A stretch of 27,711 nucleotides of DNA from CAZUVM01 sp964623885 (lineage in GTDB: Bacteria; Verrucomicrobiota; Verrucomicrobiia; Limisphaerales; UBA8199): assembly GCA_964623885.1 (NCBI GenBank), contig CAZUVM010000142.1, forward strand, positions 1 to 27,711, written 5' to 3'. The position numbers and the translations under genes were made by a program. The notes below the pieces were generated by a model. It was not told where the DNA came from. It made no database searches and saw nothing but the letters and a program-made list of their open reading frames with translations. Below, piece by piece: positions 6,946-15,182 of this stretch. Position 1 is the stretch's first letter; the number at the start of each line of letters is the position of its first letter.

Positions 6946-6973
6946 ACGAATGGCTCGGCAACGGGCCATTCGT
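6946..6973. terminator. Hairpin between convergent genes
   Basis: ACGAATGGC (6946-6954) pairs perfectly with GCCATTCGT (6965-6973) across a 10-nt loop. It lies between the convergent genes ending at 6926 (+) and 6995 (-), so it could terminate both transcripts. There is no T-tract on either side, so the strength is uncertain. Confidence 0.5.
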
Positions 6974-6994
6974 GGTTCGATGAGCAGGCGCCGA

Positions 6995-7240
6995 CTATTC
7001 GGTCGCTTGCAGTTTTGGATCAAAGAAATGCGGGTCCACCGGTTGCAGGGTGGTATGGCAATCTCCGAGCCAGGCCTGGCCGGTGCTCGTGTCCATGATT
7101 AAAAACTGGGCGCCTGATGCGGTCGCCTGGAACCGGCCGATCTGGCCGCTTCCCGGTAACCCGGCTCCTAAAACCAACATCGAGCCTACCCCCAAACAAA
7201 GTCCCAGAATTGCGCCTGTAAATTGCTCCTTGAGTTTCAT
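6995..7240 (-). CDS. Small exported or membrane-anchored hypothetical protein
   Basis: The 81-residue product starts with MKLKEQFTGAILGLCLGVGS, continuing to MLVLGAG, a signal peptide or single membrane anchor over about residues 7-30. The rest contains GRFQATASGAQFLIMDTSTG followed by QAWLGD. This is a pattern of a short strand, a variable linker, then (I/V)(M/L)DTxTGxxW that I recognise in many small proteins of unknown function. The open frame extends upstream to 7387, but that extension is low-complexity (serine, proline, threonine) and carries no motif, so the internal ATG at 7240 is chosen. The gene lies 153 bases downstream of the CotH-type giant gene on the same strand and could be cotranscribed with it. 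No function is assigned. Confidence 0.65.
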   Translation of the reverse strand: MKLKEQFTGAILGLCLGVGSMLVLGAGLPGSGQIGRFQATASGAQFLIMDTSTGQAWLGDCHTTLQPVDPHFFDPKLQATE

Positions 7241-7393
7241 AAGCAACACAAAATACGGCGAGGATTTGCAGGGTTGAATAGGGTTCATCCCGCTGAAATG
7301 CAGAGGAAAATCAATAGTGCGGCGTGGGGTGGGGACCGGGGTGGTTGAAGGGAGGAACAATGAAAGGGAGTAGCAGAAAGAGGACAAGAAGAG

Positions 7394-10300
7394 CTATGGA
7401 CTGAGGGAAACTTTGAGGCGATAGAAACGGGCAGTGGAGAGTGGATCGAAGAGGGTGACGAGGTTGGTGCCGGTGATGTTGGCGGCGTACGTGGACCAGG
7501 CGTTGCCGAAGGTGTCGAGTTTCTCGACTGTATAGGTGCGCCCCGCGCGCGGAGTGAATTGGAGGATGCAGAAAGAGCCGCTGACCGTGACCGAGTCGAA
7601 GTCGAGGAAATCGAGCCGATTAGTGGGGCTGGTGCCGGCGAGGTATTCCTGCCAATTATTGAATCGATCGCTATCAGGATCACCCAGGGCGCCGTTCGCG
7701 CCGGTGCTATCGAGCGGGTCGAGGCCATTGGCGATTTCCCATTCGTCCGGCAATCCATCGTTGTCAGAGTCCGCGGTCACCGAGGCCGGGTTCAATGCTC
7801 CAGGGTTGGGAGGACCGGCGGTCCAGTTTATAGGATCATCGGCAAAGCCAATGGCGGCGACTCGTTGGAGGGAGTTGCCGGTCGCGTCGGCGTTGGCTGG
7901 CCAGGGTGGAAGAGGTGAATAGTGGACTTCCTCGAGCAGCACGTAAGGTACGAATCCTGCCACAGGCGAAGGCGGGATTTCGGGTTTGTCTGGTTCGAGC
8001 AATTGGACATGGTCGCCTTGGTTGCCAAGATGCCCCTGGTATGGGCCATAAATGGGAGTCGAGGGCGGGAGGCGGTAGCGGTTGGTGAACCAATTGAGGG
8101 AGACGGGATCACCGATGGGATCGAAGCTAACGACGAGGAGATAAGAATGGGGCGGCATGGTGACGCCCAGCGGGAAGGTAAACTGGATACCACCGTCAAG
8201 TCGCCAGGCGTTTGTCGTGTGGAGCGGGTCGTAAAGTGGCGCGGCCTGGCCGCTGAAGTTTCGCAACTCGATGTATTCATCCAAAGTGTCAGTGTCCAGG
8301 CCGAGCTTGGGCGGAGAGTACATGATTTCGTTCAGGATTACCGGACCGACCTTGGGGCCGGCATTGGGAGCGCCCAGTGAATTGGCCTTCTGCAGAACAA
8401 AATGTTCCTTACCGTCGCTTGTAACATAACGGCCGAACGTGACGCCGTTGTGTTGCGCGCCGAATTTAAAGCCGTGTGAATAGCCGGTCAGATTCGTGCC
8501 ATCGCCTGAATAGAGATAGACCTCTTCGCCGAGCGAGCTAAGCGCGAAGGCATTGGAGCCTGTATTGAATTGGGATTCGTCGAACAGCGCAAAGCCGCCG
8601 GCGGCGATAATGGTGTTGGTGGGGATGCGGTATTTAAGTGGTTGTTGGCGGTCGTCGGTGAGGAACCAACCGCCGATCGGGGCGGGATTGGCGGTGGGAT
8701 TGAAGAGTTCGATCGTGTCGGACTGGGGTGGATCGGTGTGAGTGAGGGCTTCGTTAATGAGGATGGCTGGAATGCTGCCAGGAACAGGGTCCGATCCGCC
8801 GGGCGAGCCGTTAATCGCGGTGCTGGGACGCCAGCCTGCAGGATTGGCCCAGGAAGAAAACGGAGCGAATTCATTACGAATGACAAGGGAGAAACCCGGG
8901 CCGTCAGTCGTGGGATAGGTACCGTCATTGTAGGCGAAATCGAGGATGGGTTCGCGCAGCGGGCCTTCGAGGTAAAGTCGTTCTCCGCTATTGTTGAGGC
9001 TGCCGTCGTATTGGCCTGCGACGTTGGTCACGGCGGGGTAACGGGCCTGGAATGCAGCGAGGTTTTTGACGAGGACGACGTATTGTCCGGGGCTGAGGCT
9101 AGTAATGGCGTTGGTGGCGGTGAATGTGAAGTCAATGCCTTTGGTGAAACGGAAGCCCGGGAGTAAAAGCGGTTGAGCGCCGACGTTTTTCAGTTCGATG
9201 AATTCAAAATCGCCAGCGGCGTTCGTCCCCGAAGCCGGCGGAGCAGGATGATACATGATTTCGGTGATGACGAGCGGCGGAGTGGAAACAACATAAGTGG
9301 CGGCGGCAAGACCCGACCACGGGCTGGAGAGAGGCGGGTTGCCGGGCCCAGTAAGATTCTGGTGCGACGGATTCCAGTTGCGCGCGCAAACCCGAGCGTT
9401 GCCGTTGAGTGTGAGTACGAAAGGAGCATTCGCTGCGAGCGCGAATGGGGAGATCGCGCCGCCTGCCAGTCGCGGATCGGAGCCATCCAGCGTATAATAG
9501 GTCGTGGTGCCGGGCTCAGCACGGGGCGCGGAAACCGTGAGGGCGAAGCCTTGAGTAATCACGCCGCCGGCAGAACTGAGAAGAGGCAGGGTGAGGAAAT
9601 TCGTGTCGATAAATTCGAGACGGTATGCGAGCCAGATTCTCATGAAGTCGATCTCGCCCTGGTAAGTGCCGGGGAAACTGTGGGTGAAGGAGGTGTCGGG
9701 CCAACCGCCTGGAACCGACCAAAAGCCTGAGCGTGGGGTGGTATCGGAAGCGCCGGAGCCGGCCCAACGGGTGGACTGGCGAGGTTGCGCTTCGGCTACC
9801 TGGTTGGTGAACATCTCGATAATGGCGAAGAGCGAGTCGGTAGAGAAGGCGTCCTGACGCAGTTGCTGCCAGCGATCAATCCATTTTTGCCAGAAATCAG
9901 GGTCGTAAAACAGGATTGAGTACCACGGGTTAGCGAAAACGCTGCCGGGGTTGAAATAATCGGTGCCGTAATCGGTGCTGGTTGGGGAACCAAGGGGATT
10001 GGAACTCATCCAGGTGCGCGGATTCCAAGGGCGCCAGTCACCGGCGCTGGTGCCCAGAGAACGGTCAAAGTCCCACAGCGGTCCCATCGCGATCCGTTTA
10101 TTGCGGTCTTTAAAGAAATAGGCGCTCAACCGAAGGGCATCGGCATTGAGTGAGAGGACTTCGAGGATGTGATGGTCGATCCACGAATCCACATCGATCC
10201 ATGCGGCATAGCCGGTGACCGGGTCAGCCCAGTTCGGGGAGAAGAGGGAGTTATAGAAATTATTGAAGTAGTCGCTGATATAAGCTTCCTGAAGCGCGCG

Positions 10301-12964
10301 GCCCGAATAGCTGTAATAGTCGGTCATTTTAGGTTCGACGTAAACCATGGACTGGTTGGCCGCATAAAGGGTGCGTTCATCCGGATTGGCGGAATCGTTT
10401 TTCAACATGTAACCGCCGGTGATGGCGGGGTAATTGGTTTCGTTGGGATCGAGCTTGGGGATGTCGACGCGGCCCGGGTCGGCTTTGATCTTTTCTTCGA
10501 GGACATAGGTGCCGTAATAATTGCCGATGGGTGCGGCGGTGTAATAGATAGGGCCACCGTTGTAATTAGTGAACAGCTCGACCATCCGAACGTTGGAGGA
10601 ATAGCGACCGATGCGTCGGCTGAGCTCATGCATGAACGGATTGTGGATGAGCGGTTTGTCGAAATAATCCGGAGCGTAGAAGACCCAATCCGATTCGGCC
10701 GGCAGGCCGAGGAGATCGACTTTGAGGGGTTCATTGAATTCGTCCCAGGTTTCGACCGCATAACTGCTCTGAGGATTATTCTGGGTGGAACGGCCGCGGA
10801 TGTTGAAGCCCATCCGGGCAACGAGATCGGGCGGGTTGGTGAGGCACGCGCGGCCAAATGCGGTGCCGAAGACCATCATGACGCCGACCTGGTCGGCGGT
10901 GGCCGGGGGTTTGCCGGCATTGAAATTGCAGAACAAAAAAAGGGGCGCAGAGGAGGAGAAAGCCGCGGCGCCGGGAGTGAGCTGGACATAGGTGGCGCTA
11001 GCAGGCGGGCCGGGCCAAAAATTGGGCAGCGTGGAAAACGCTCGCGCGCGGACTTGGATATTGGTGGTGATGGAAAGCGGCCCGGAATAAAGCGGGCAGG
11101 ACGCGTTCGGCACGTTAGTAAGCGCAGCGGAGGCGGCATTGGTCACTAGGAAATAGCGAATAACGGCATTGGAACCAGCCAGGCCTAGGGAGAGATTGAA
11201 CGATTGCTGAAATGTGCCACTCGCCCGCGAGAAGCTGACAGCGGGGGCGAAGTTGGCGCCAACGGTGGCATTGGCGGCGCCGGGTGTTGCGTTGGTGAAG
11301 TAGCCTATGATTGAAGGATCAACCCGGTCGCGGCCATACGAGACATCGTCGTATTGCTGGGGATAATTGGCGAAAGTCGAGATAACACTGACGCCGTTGG
11401 AATAGACCAGGCCAAGGAAGTTACCTGCAGCTTTATCGAGTTTGAAATTCGTGTGCAGCGGGGCGGCAGGGTTCGTGCGGTCATTGCCGGACGCCCAAAT
11501 CAACAAGTAGGATTTGCCGGGCATCGTCACTCCTCGCGGGATCTGCCATTTCGTCAGCCGGGTGGGATTGTCAGTAAGATACCACCGACCGATGTCGACG
11601 GCGGAATCGCCGGAATTGAAGAGTTCAAGCCAATCGGAGAAATGACCGTCATCGTCGGCAATCGTGTGGGTGTTGCCAGCCATGAATTCGTTGATACGGA
11701 CGTTGCTCGCGATGGCGGAAGGATCGAGTGTATAGGAGTAGCTGCCACCCGCGAAGCGATTCGAGTTGGCGGTGAGATCGGTAATGCGCTGGCTCGGACT
11801 CCAGGATACCGAAACGAGACCGACAGGTGGCTGGGGAAAGCTGAAAATATAGATATCGGAGCCGTAGGCGGTGACACCAGTGGCAGCGACTCCGGCGATC
11901 AGGAGGTCGGCGGCGCGGACACCCTGGACACCTTCGCTGAAGTCAACTTCGAGCTGGGTGAAGCTCGCCACGGTGCCGGGTTGAGGAAGAATTTGGGAAA
12001 CGACTGGCGCGTTGGTGTCTCGAAGCCGGGGATAGTAAGAAAGATCGAGAGTGAAGCCGAACGTGATATCAGAGCTGCCGGAATTGACCTGGTGTACCTC
12101 GGCGGCTACGACGTTGTCGCCTGCAGTGACGTTAGTGAGGGGAAGATTGAAATACTCGAGGGCAGGATCGTTTACCGTGCGGGTGGCCCATGCATTCCAG
12201 GCGGTATTCGTGACGCCCAGGCGGAAAGCTTCTTGGCCATTGAGATAGAAAGCGGCACCGTCATCGATGACGGTCGTGGCCTGCAGGACAGGATTAACGA
12301 ACTGCGCGATCGACGATGGGACATTGAAATGAGTCCGGAAATAGAAGGTGCAGGCATTGGTGCCGAAAGGCTTCATGTTGAGCACTGTGCCGATTGGCAA
12401 CCCGGCGACGGTGAGGCGATTGGTAGGGCTGCCGTTAAGCCATTTGGCGTCAAAAACCTCAAGACCTGAAAGCCAGCCGAGCTGGGTATCGTTGTAGCCG
12501 ACCTGCATCCAGGAAGTTCCGATATTGGTGCCGGTTTGGTTGTATGCCCACGTGCTGGCAAACGATAGCAGTTGGGTGACCTGCTGCGAGCCGGTGATGC
12601 CGAGGTCAACGGAGAGCACGGCGACCTGGCTGGTGGCGGCGCCGGAGGAGTTGGTAACGGTGGCGACGAAACCCGCGCCGGAGTCGTTGCTCAGAACGGT
12701 GGCGAGAGAATAGGCGCTGGAGGTGGCGCCCGAGAGCCGAGCGCCGTCGCGGTACCATTGAAAAGCCAGAGGAGCGGTACCGCTCGCGCCGACGGCAAAA
12801 GTGACGGAGCTGCCGTAGAAAATGGTCTGACTGGAAGGCTGATTTGTAATCGCCGGCGCGGCGGCCTGGAGCTGAAACGCGGAGGCCAGGAGCAGACCAT
12901 GCAGGAGCAGGGAGGCCGACCGGCGGACCCTGGCCACGGCACGGTTACGGCAAAGGCGCACCAT
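7394..12964 (-). CDS. Giant secreted CotH kinase-like protein with lamin-tail domains
   Basis: The 1856-residue product has an Arg-rich signal peptide (cleavage near residue 35, after LQAAA). Domains in order, with approximate residues: Ig-like with FQWYRDGARLSG (36-118); a beta-rich region (125-315); a Big_5-like Ig domain (315-415); lamin-tail domain 1 beginning RINEFMAGN (421-558); a chitobiase-C-like segment (570-660); a CotH domain (about 670-1130) with YGTYVLEEKIKADPG near 818 and GPLWDFDRSLG near 965; a second chitobiase-C-like segment with YYTLDGSDPRLAGG (1150-1200); lamin-tail domains starting VITEIMYHP, ILINEALTH and VILNEIMYSP (1230-1660); type-3 thrombospondin-like calcium loops, DSDNDGLPDEWE and DPDSDRFNNW (about 1731-1780); and a C-terminal tail ending ARFYRLKV. 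CotH proteins are atypical secreted kinases in spore formers. Here a cell-surface or matrix role is inference. GGGGGTA lies just before the ATG. Confidence 0.93.
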   Translation of the reverse strand: MVRLCRNRAVARVRRSASLLLHGLLLASAFQLQAAAPAITNQPSSQTIFYGSSVTFAVGASGTAPLAFQWYRDGARLSGATSSAYSLATVLSNDSGAGFVATVTNSSGAATSQVAVLSVDLGITGSQQVTQLLSFASTWAYNQTGTNIGTSWMQVGYNDTQLGWLSGLEVFDAKWLNGSPTNRLTVAGLPIGTVLNMKPFGTNACTFYFRTHFNVPSSIAQFVNPVLQATTVIDDGAAFYLNGQEAFRLGVTNTAWNAWATRTVNDPALEYFNLPLTNVTAGDNVVAAEVHQVNSGSSDITFGFTLDLSYYPRLRDTNAPVVSQILPQPGTVASFTQLEVDFSEGVQGVRAADLLIAGVAATGVTAYGSDIYIFSFPQPPVGLVSVSWSPSQRITDLTANSNRFAGGSYSYTLDPSAIASNVRINEFMAGNTHTIADDDGHFSDWLELFNSGDSAVDIGRWYLTDNPTRLTKWQIPRGVTMPGKSYLLIWASGNDRTNPAAPLHTNFKLDKAAGNFLGLVYSNGVSVISTFANYPQQYDDVSYGRDRVDPSIIGYFTNATPGAANATVGANFAPAVSFSRASGTFQQSFNLSLGLAGSNAVIRYFLVTNAASAALTNVPNASCPLYSGPLSITTNIQVRARAFSTLPNFWPGPPASATYVQLTPGAAAFSSSAPLFLFCNFNAGKPPATADQVGVMMVFGTAFGRACLTNPPDLVARMGFNIRGRSTQNNPQSSYAVETWDEFNEPLKVDLLGLPAESDWVFYAPDYFDKPLIHNPFMHELSRRIGRYSSNVRMVELFTNYNGGPIYYTAAPIGNYYGTYVLEEKIKADPGRVDIPKLDPNETNYPAITGGYMLKNDSANPDERTLYAANQSMVYVEPKMTDYYSYSGRALQEAYISDYFNNFYNSLFSPNWADPVTGYAAWIDVDSWIDHHILEVLSLNADALRLSAYFFKDRNKRIAMGPLWDFDRSLGTSAGDWRPWNPRTWMSSNPLGSPTSTDYGTDYFNPGSVFANPWYSILFYDPDFWQKWIDRWQQLRQDAFSTDSLFAIIEMFTNQVAEAQPRQSTRWAGSGASDTTPRSGFWSVPGGWPDTSFTHSFPGTYQGEIDFMRIWLAYRLEFIDTNFLTLPLLSSAGGVITQGFALTVSAPRAEPGTTTYYTLDGSDPRLAGGAISPFALAANAPFVLTLNGNARVCARNWNPSHQNLTGPGNPPLSSPWSGLAAATYVVSTPPLVITEIMYHPAPPASGTNAAGDFEFIELKNVGAQPLLLPGFRFTKGIDFTFTATNAITSLSPGQYVVLVKNLAAFQARYPAVTNVAGQYDGSLNNSGERLYLEGPLREPILDFAYNDGTYPTTDGPGFSLVIRNEFAPFSSWANPAGWRPSTAINGSPGGSDPVPGSIPAILINEALTHTDPPQSDTIELFNPTANPAPIGGWFLTDDRQQPLKYRIPTNTIIAAGGFALFDESQFNTGSNAFALSSLGEEVYLYSGDGTNLTGYSHGFKFGAQHNGVTFGRYVTSDGKEHFVLQKANSLGAPNAGPKVGPVILNEIMYSPPKLGLDTDTLDEYIELRNFSGQAAPLYDPLHTTNAWRLDGGIQFTFPLGVTMPPHSYLLVVSFDPIGDPVSLNWFTNRYRLPPSTPIYGPYQGHLGNQGDHVQLLEPDKPEIPPSPVAGFVPYVLLEEVHYSPLPPWPANADATGNSLQRVAAIGFADDPINWTAGPPNPGALNPASVTADSDNDGLPDEWEIANGLDPLDSTGANGALGDPDSDRFNNWQEYLAGTSPTNRLDFLDFDSVTVSGSFCILQFTPRAGRTYTVEKLDTFGNAWSTYAANITGTNLVTLFDPLSTARFYRLKVSLSP

Positions 12965-12994
12965 TACCCCCAGCGTAACAGAGCGAGGGAGACT

Positions 12995-13019
12995 AGTCAG
13001 TAAAAATGTACTGACTATA
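12995..13019 (-). promoter_or_regulatory. Operator-like inverted repeat over a candidate -10 of the CotH gene
   Basis: AGTCAGTA (12995-13002) and TACTGACT (13009-13016) form a perfect 8-bp inverted repeat with a 6-nt centre. On the minus strand the hexamer TATAGT (13014-13019) overlaps the repeat and is a good -10 match, which would place the transcription start inside the repeat. The gene start is 31 bases further on. The surrounding 12995-13060 region is clearly AT-richer than the neighbouring genes. Confidence 0.45.
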
Positions 13020-13103
13020 CTTCAAAATTAGTACTTCTGATTAACTCAACAAACCTTGCTTATTAGGCGAGACACATCGCCAGGCAGCCGGGATTTAGAA
13101 CGA

Positions 13104-13574
13104 TTATCTGGCAACCGGGGCGCTGGTGCGGTCGAGTTCGAGCACGAGAGCTTTGAGAGAGAGTTGGATATCGCGGATGAAAGCAACGAGGGAGACAATC
13201 AGGCAGGCCATGCAGCCGATGAACAGGATCGCGAGCAGCGGCGCGGCTTCAAGATGGAGCATGGCAGAGATGAACAGAACGATAATCAGGATCGAGACCA
13301 GGAGCACGCTCCAAACGGCCATGATGATAGAGAGGCGAATAACGCGCGCGCGACGGTAGATGATGTCGACTTGAGCGGCGAGGCGGGCACGTTCGGCCTC
13401 GTTGGCTTCACGCACCGCACCGCCAAGCTGGCGGGAGCGATCGATGGCGCGACCGAAGCGGTTGGTGAGGGTTAGCAGGAGCAGGCCGACGCCGGATATC
13501 AGGATGACCGGGCCGATGGCGACCTGGAGAACCGGTATGAGTTGGCTGACCGGAGTGGACGGCATAGCGGCCAT
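13104..13574 (-). CDS. DUF2721 membrane protein
   Basis: The 156-residue form starts MAAMPSTPVSQLIPVLQVAI. DUF2721 features follow: a membrane segment IGPVILISGVGLLLLTLTN ending with NRFGRAIDRSRQLGG, a cytoplasmic Arg-rich helix (RARLAAQVDIIYRRARVIR), and two further membrane segments (about IIMAVWSVLLVSILIIVLFI and AILFIGCMACLIVSLVAFI). Function is unknown for the family. The start is uncertain. The same frame runs on to an ATG at 13673 and would add a proline-rich 33-residue stretch (YYGPSPAGFNPFPASFPFPI). That stretch is encoded by the GGGGAAGG repeats of the divergent promoter region, and the longer start would overlap the start codon of the neighbouring plus-strand gene. The shorter start is therefore preferred. 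The CotH gene follows 139 bases downstream. Confidence 0.78.
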   Translation of the reverse strand: MAAMPSTPVSQLIPVLQVAIGPVILISGVGLLLLTLTNRFGRAIDRSRQLGGAVREANEAERARLAAQVDIIYRRARVIRLSIIMAVWSVLLVSILIIVLFISAMLHLEAAPLLAILFIGCMACLIVSLVAFIRDIQLSLKALVLELDRTSAPVAR

Positions 13575-13610
13575 AACGGTAGCGCGCTGCGCAACAGGCG
13601 CAATGGGAAA

Positions 13611-13652
13611 GGGGAAGGAAGCGGGGAAGGGATTGAATCCCGCCGGGGAAGG
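13611..13652. promoter_or_regulatory. Repeat-rich divergent promoter region
   Basis: Three copies of GGGGAAGG lie at 13611-13618, 13623-13630 and 13645-13652. Overlapping them is the perfect palindrome GGGATTGAATCCC (13629-13641). The region sits between the DUF2721 gene (-) and the UvrB/UvrC-motif gene (+), so the repeats could be protein-binding sites controlling one or both. This is a positional inference only. Confidence 0.35.
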
Positions 13653-13671
13653 ACCATAATAGGGCAGTGAC

Positions 13672-14436
13672 ATGAGTGAATTGGTTGACTTAAGGCGGAT
13701 ATTGAAGAGCTGGCCGTATGATGCGGAACACGACACGCGTTTGGCGCAGGGGGAGGATGGGCGGGAGATTCTACAGGTGCGCACGCCGCTGGGAGTAGAG
13801 CAATACGAGTTGGATGGGCGCCCGGACGGGGAACGGCCGCACGGTCAGGAATCGGCTCTGGCCTATCATCTGCAGCGCCTGGAAGTCGCGCGAGCAGCGG
13901 GAAAGGAATCGGATTTCGAGCTGGCGCCCAGGGAATGCACTGAACTGTTCCATGAAGGAACACTGTATTATTTCCGCTACGTGCGGTTGTTCCAACTGCA
14001 TGATTGGACGCGGACGCTGCGGGATACCGCCCGAAACCTTCAGGCATTCGATCTGGTCCACCAATATGCGCGCAGGGAAGAGGACCAACAGTACCTGGAG
14101 AAGTGGCGTCCCTATATATTGCGGGTAAACGCGAGCGCAGGGATCATGATGGAGCTGGAGAAGAAGAACTACGACCGGGCACTGCGGCTGGCGGATCAAG
14201 CGATTCGCACGATCGAGGCTTTGCCGGAGATGGACGAGGAATCATTCCAATTCGAACGGGAACGTTCGTTGACGGCATTGAAAGAGCTGGCGGACCAGGT
14301 CAGAAAGAACCGGCCATTATCCGAGTTGGAGCAATTGGAACATCAACTTCGGCGGGCAGTGGAGCGCCAGGAGTTCGAGCGGGCGGCGCAGTTGCGCGAC
14401 AGGATTCGGCTGCTGAGGCAGCAAAATATCTGTTAG
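13672..14436 (+). CDS. UvrB/UvrC-motif protein of unknown function
   Basis: The 254-residue product is largely helical. Its C-terminal segment SELEQLEHQLRRAVERQEFE, followed by RAAQLRDRIRLL, is a UVR motif (PF02151-type). In UvrB and UvrC this hairpin mediates the UvrB-UvrC contact; in stand-alone proteins such as McsA-type adaptors it is a protein-protein contact element. The N-terminal part has RRILKSWPYDAEHDTRLAQG and TPLGVEQYELDGRPDG, followed by helical repeats rich in Glu and Arg (residues about 60-210), possibly TPR-like (MMELEKKNYDRALRLADQAI). No catalytic motif, signal peptide or membrane segment is seen. An AGGGCAGTGAC Shine-Dalgarno region supports the ATG at 13672. The gene diverges from DUF2721 and converges on yqgE. 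Confidence 0.82.
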   Translation: MSELVDLRRILKSWPYDAEHDTRLAQGEDGREILQVRTPLGVEQYELDGRPDGERPHGQESALAYHLQRLEVARAAGKESDFELAPRECTELFHEGTLYYFRYVRLFQLHDWTRTLRDTARNLQAFDLVHQYARREEDQQYLEKWRPYILRVNASAGIMMELEKKNYDRALRLADQAIRTIEALPEMDEESFQFERERSLTALKELADQVRKNRPLSELEQLEHQLRRAVERQEFERAAQLRDRIRLLRQQNIC

Positions 14437-14445
14437 AGCCCGCTC

Positions 14446-15006
14446 TTAATTGGAGGACAGGTCCTCGGGCATTTGGGATAAGAGGCGGTACTCCCAACCT
14501 TTTTGGCGCAAGACTTTTTGCCAGAGATCGTCGGGTTTAGTGTCAAAGACGAGCTCGAGTGACGCCGGGTGGGTAATCCAGGCTTTGCGTTTCATTTCGT
14601 CTTCGAGCTGGCCGGGGCTCCAGCCGGCATAGCCCGCGAAAAGTTTAACGCGTTGGGTGGAAGAAAACGATTCGCCGACCTCGATCAGTGTATCCAGGGA
14701 ATGGCTCAGGCTGACGTTCGGGAGGACATTGGCATCGGGGATAAAAGAGTCGGTGAGCAGAAAGCTAAGGGCAGCTGGCTGGACGGGGCCGCCGACGTAC
14801 AGGGGACAGGTTTTGAGGACCTCCGGAAGGTCGGCGACGATCATCTCGCCGGCATTATTGCCCGTCTGGCGGTTCAAAATCAGGCCGAAAGCGCCTTCAG
14901 CATCGTGCTGGCAGATCAGGACGACGGTGCGTTGGAAAAAGGAGCCGCGCAATTGGCCGCTGTCTAAAAGCAGTTGGCCTTTGAGAAACTTTCCGTTCGC
15001 CGGCAT
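14446..15006 (-). CDS. YqgE/AlgH family protein (UPF0301)
   Basis: The 186-residue product covers the whole YqgE/AlgH family. Motifs seen are FLKGQLLLDSGQLRGSFFQR at the N-terminus, VVLICQHDAEGAFGLILNR, CPLYVGGPVQPAALSFL, and FAGYAGWSPGQLEDEM near the C-terminus. The family folds as a compact alpha/beta protein without a proven biochemical activity; AlgH has been connected with alginate regulation in Pseudomonas. The start is fixed at the ATG at 15006 by an AGGAAAG Shine-Dalgarno sequence with ideal spacing. An upstream in-frame TTG at 15024 lies ahead of that site. The gene ends 9 bases from the convergent UVR-motif gene. It is probably a single-gene transcript, because the upstream SPFH gene ends in a strong terminator. 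Confidence 0.93.
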   Translation of the reverse strand: MPANGKFLKGQLLLDSGQLRGSFFQRTVVLICQHDAEGAFGLILNRQTGNNAGEMIVADLPEVLKTCPLYVGGPVQPAALSFLLTDSFIPDANVLPNVSLSHSLDTLIEVGESFSSTQRVKLFAGYAGWSPGQLEDEMKRKAWITHPASLELVFDTKPDDLWQKVLRQKGWEYRLLSQMPEDLSSN

Positions 15007-15141
15007 AGCGCTTTCCTGGTGCAATCTGGATTAAATTTTTGGGCTGTCAAAGCCGAAGGGAGCAAGTTTTGGGAGGCTGATGACTACTGCACGTTAAACA
15101 ATCTTGTAATCTCACGGCCACTGCCTTTTGTCTCAAAAAGG

Positions 15142-15172
15142 AGCGTAGCGGCGGAACTCCCGCCGCTACGCT
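15142..15172 (-). terminator. Rho-independent terminator of the SPFH gene
   Basis: AGCGTAGCGGCGG (15142-15154) and CCGCCGCTACGCT (15160-15172) form a perfect 13-bp GC-rich stem with a 5-nt loop. On the minus strand the stem is followed by CCTTTTTGAG, a T-tract in the right place. It lies 10 bases downstream of the SPFH stop codon. Confidence 0.85.
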
Positions 15173-15182
15173 TTGCACTACA

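Noticed and set aside
10169..11149. Plus-strand open frame of 326 codons inside the CotH gene
   Set aside because: Same situation: low-information sequence rich in Gly, Ile and Val opposite the conserved CotH domain.
11354..12469. Plus-strand open frame of 371 codons inside the CotH gene
   Set aside because: The minus strand has continuous Ig-like and lamin-tail domain sequence across it. The plus-strand frame has no recognisable motif.
13066..13081. Hairpin GGCGA/TCGCC downstream of the DUF2721 gene
   Set aside because: Only five base pairs and no T-tract; too weak to call a terminator.
14435..14446. Short palindrome AGAGC/GCTCT between the convergent UVR-motif and yqgE genes
   Set aside because: Five-bp stem with a 2-nt loop, overlapping both stop codons; likely chance.
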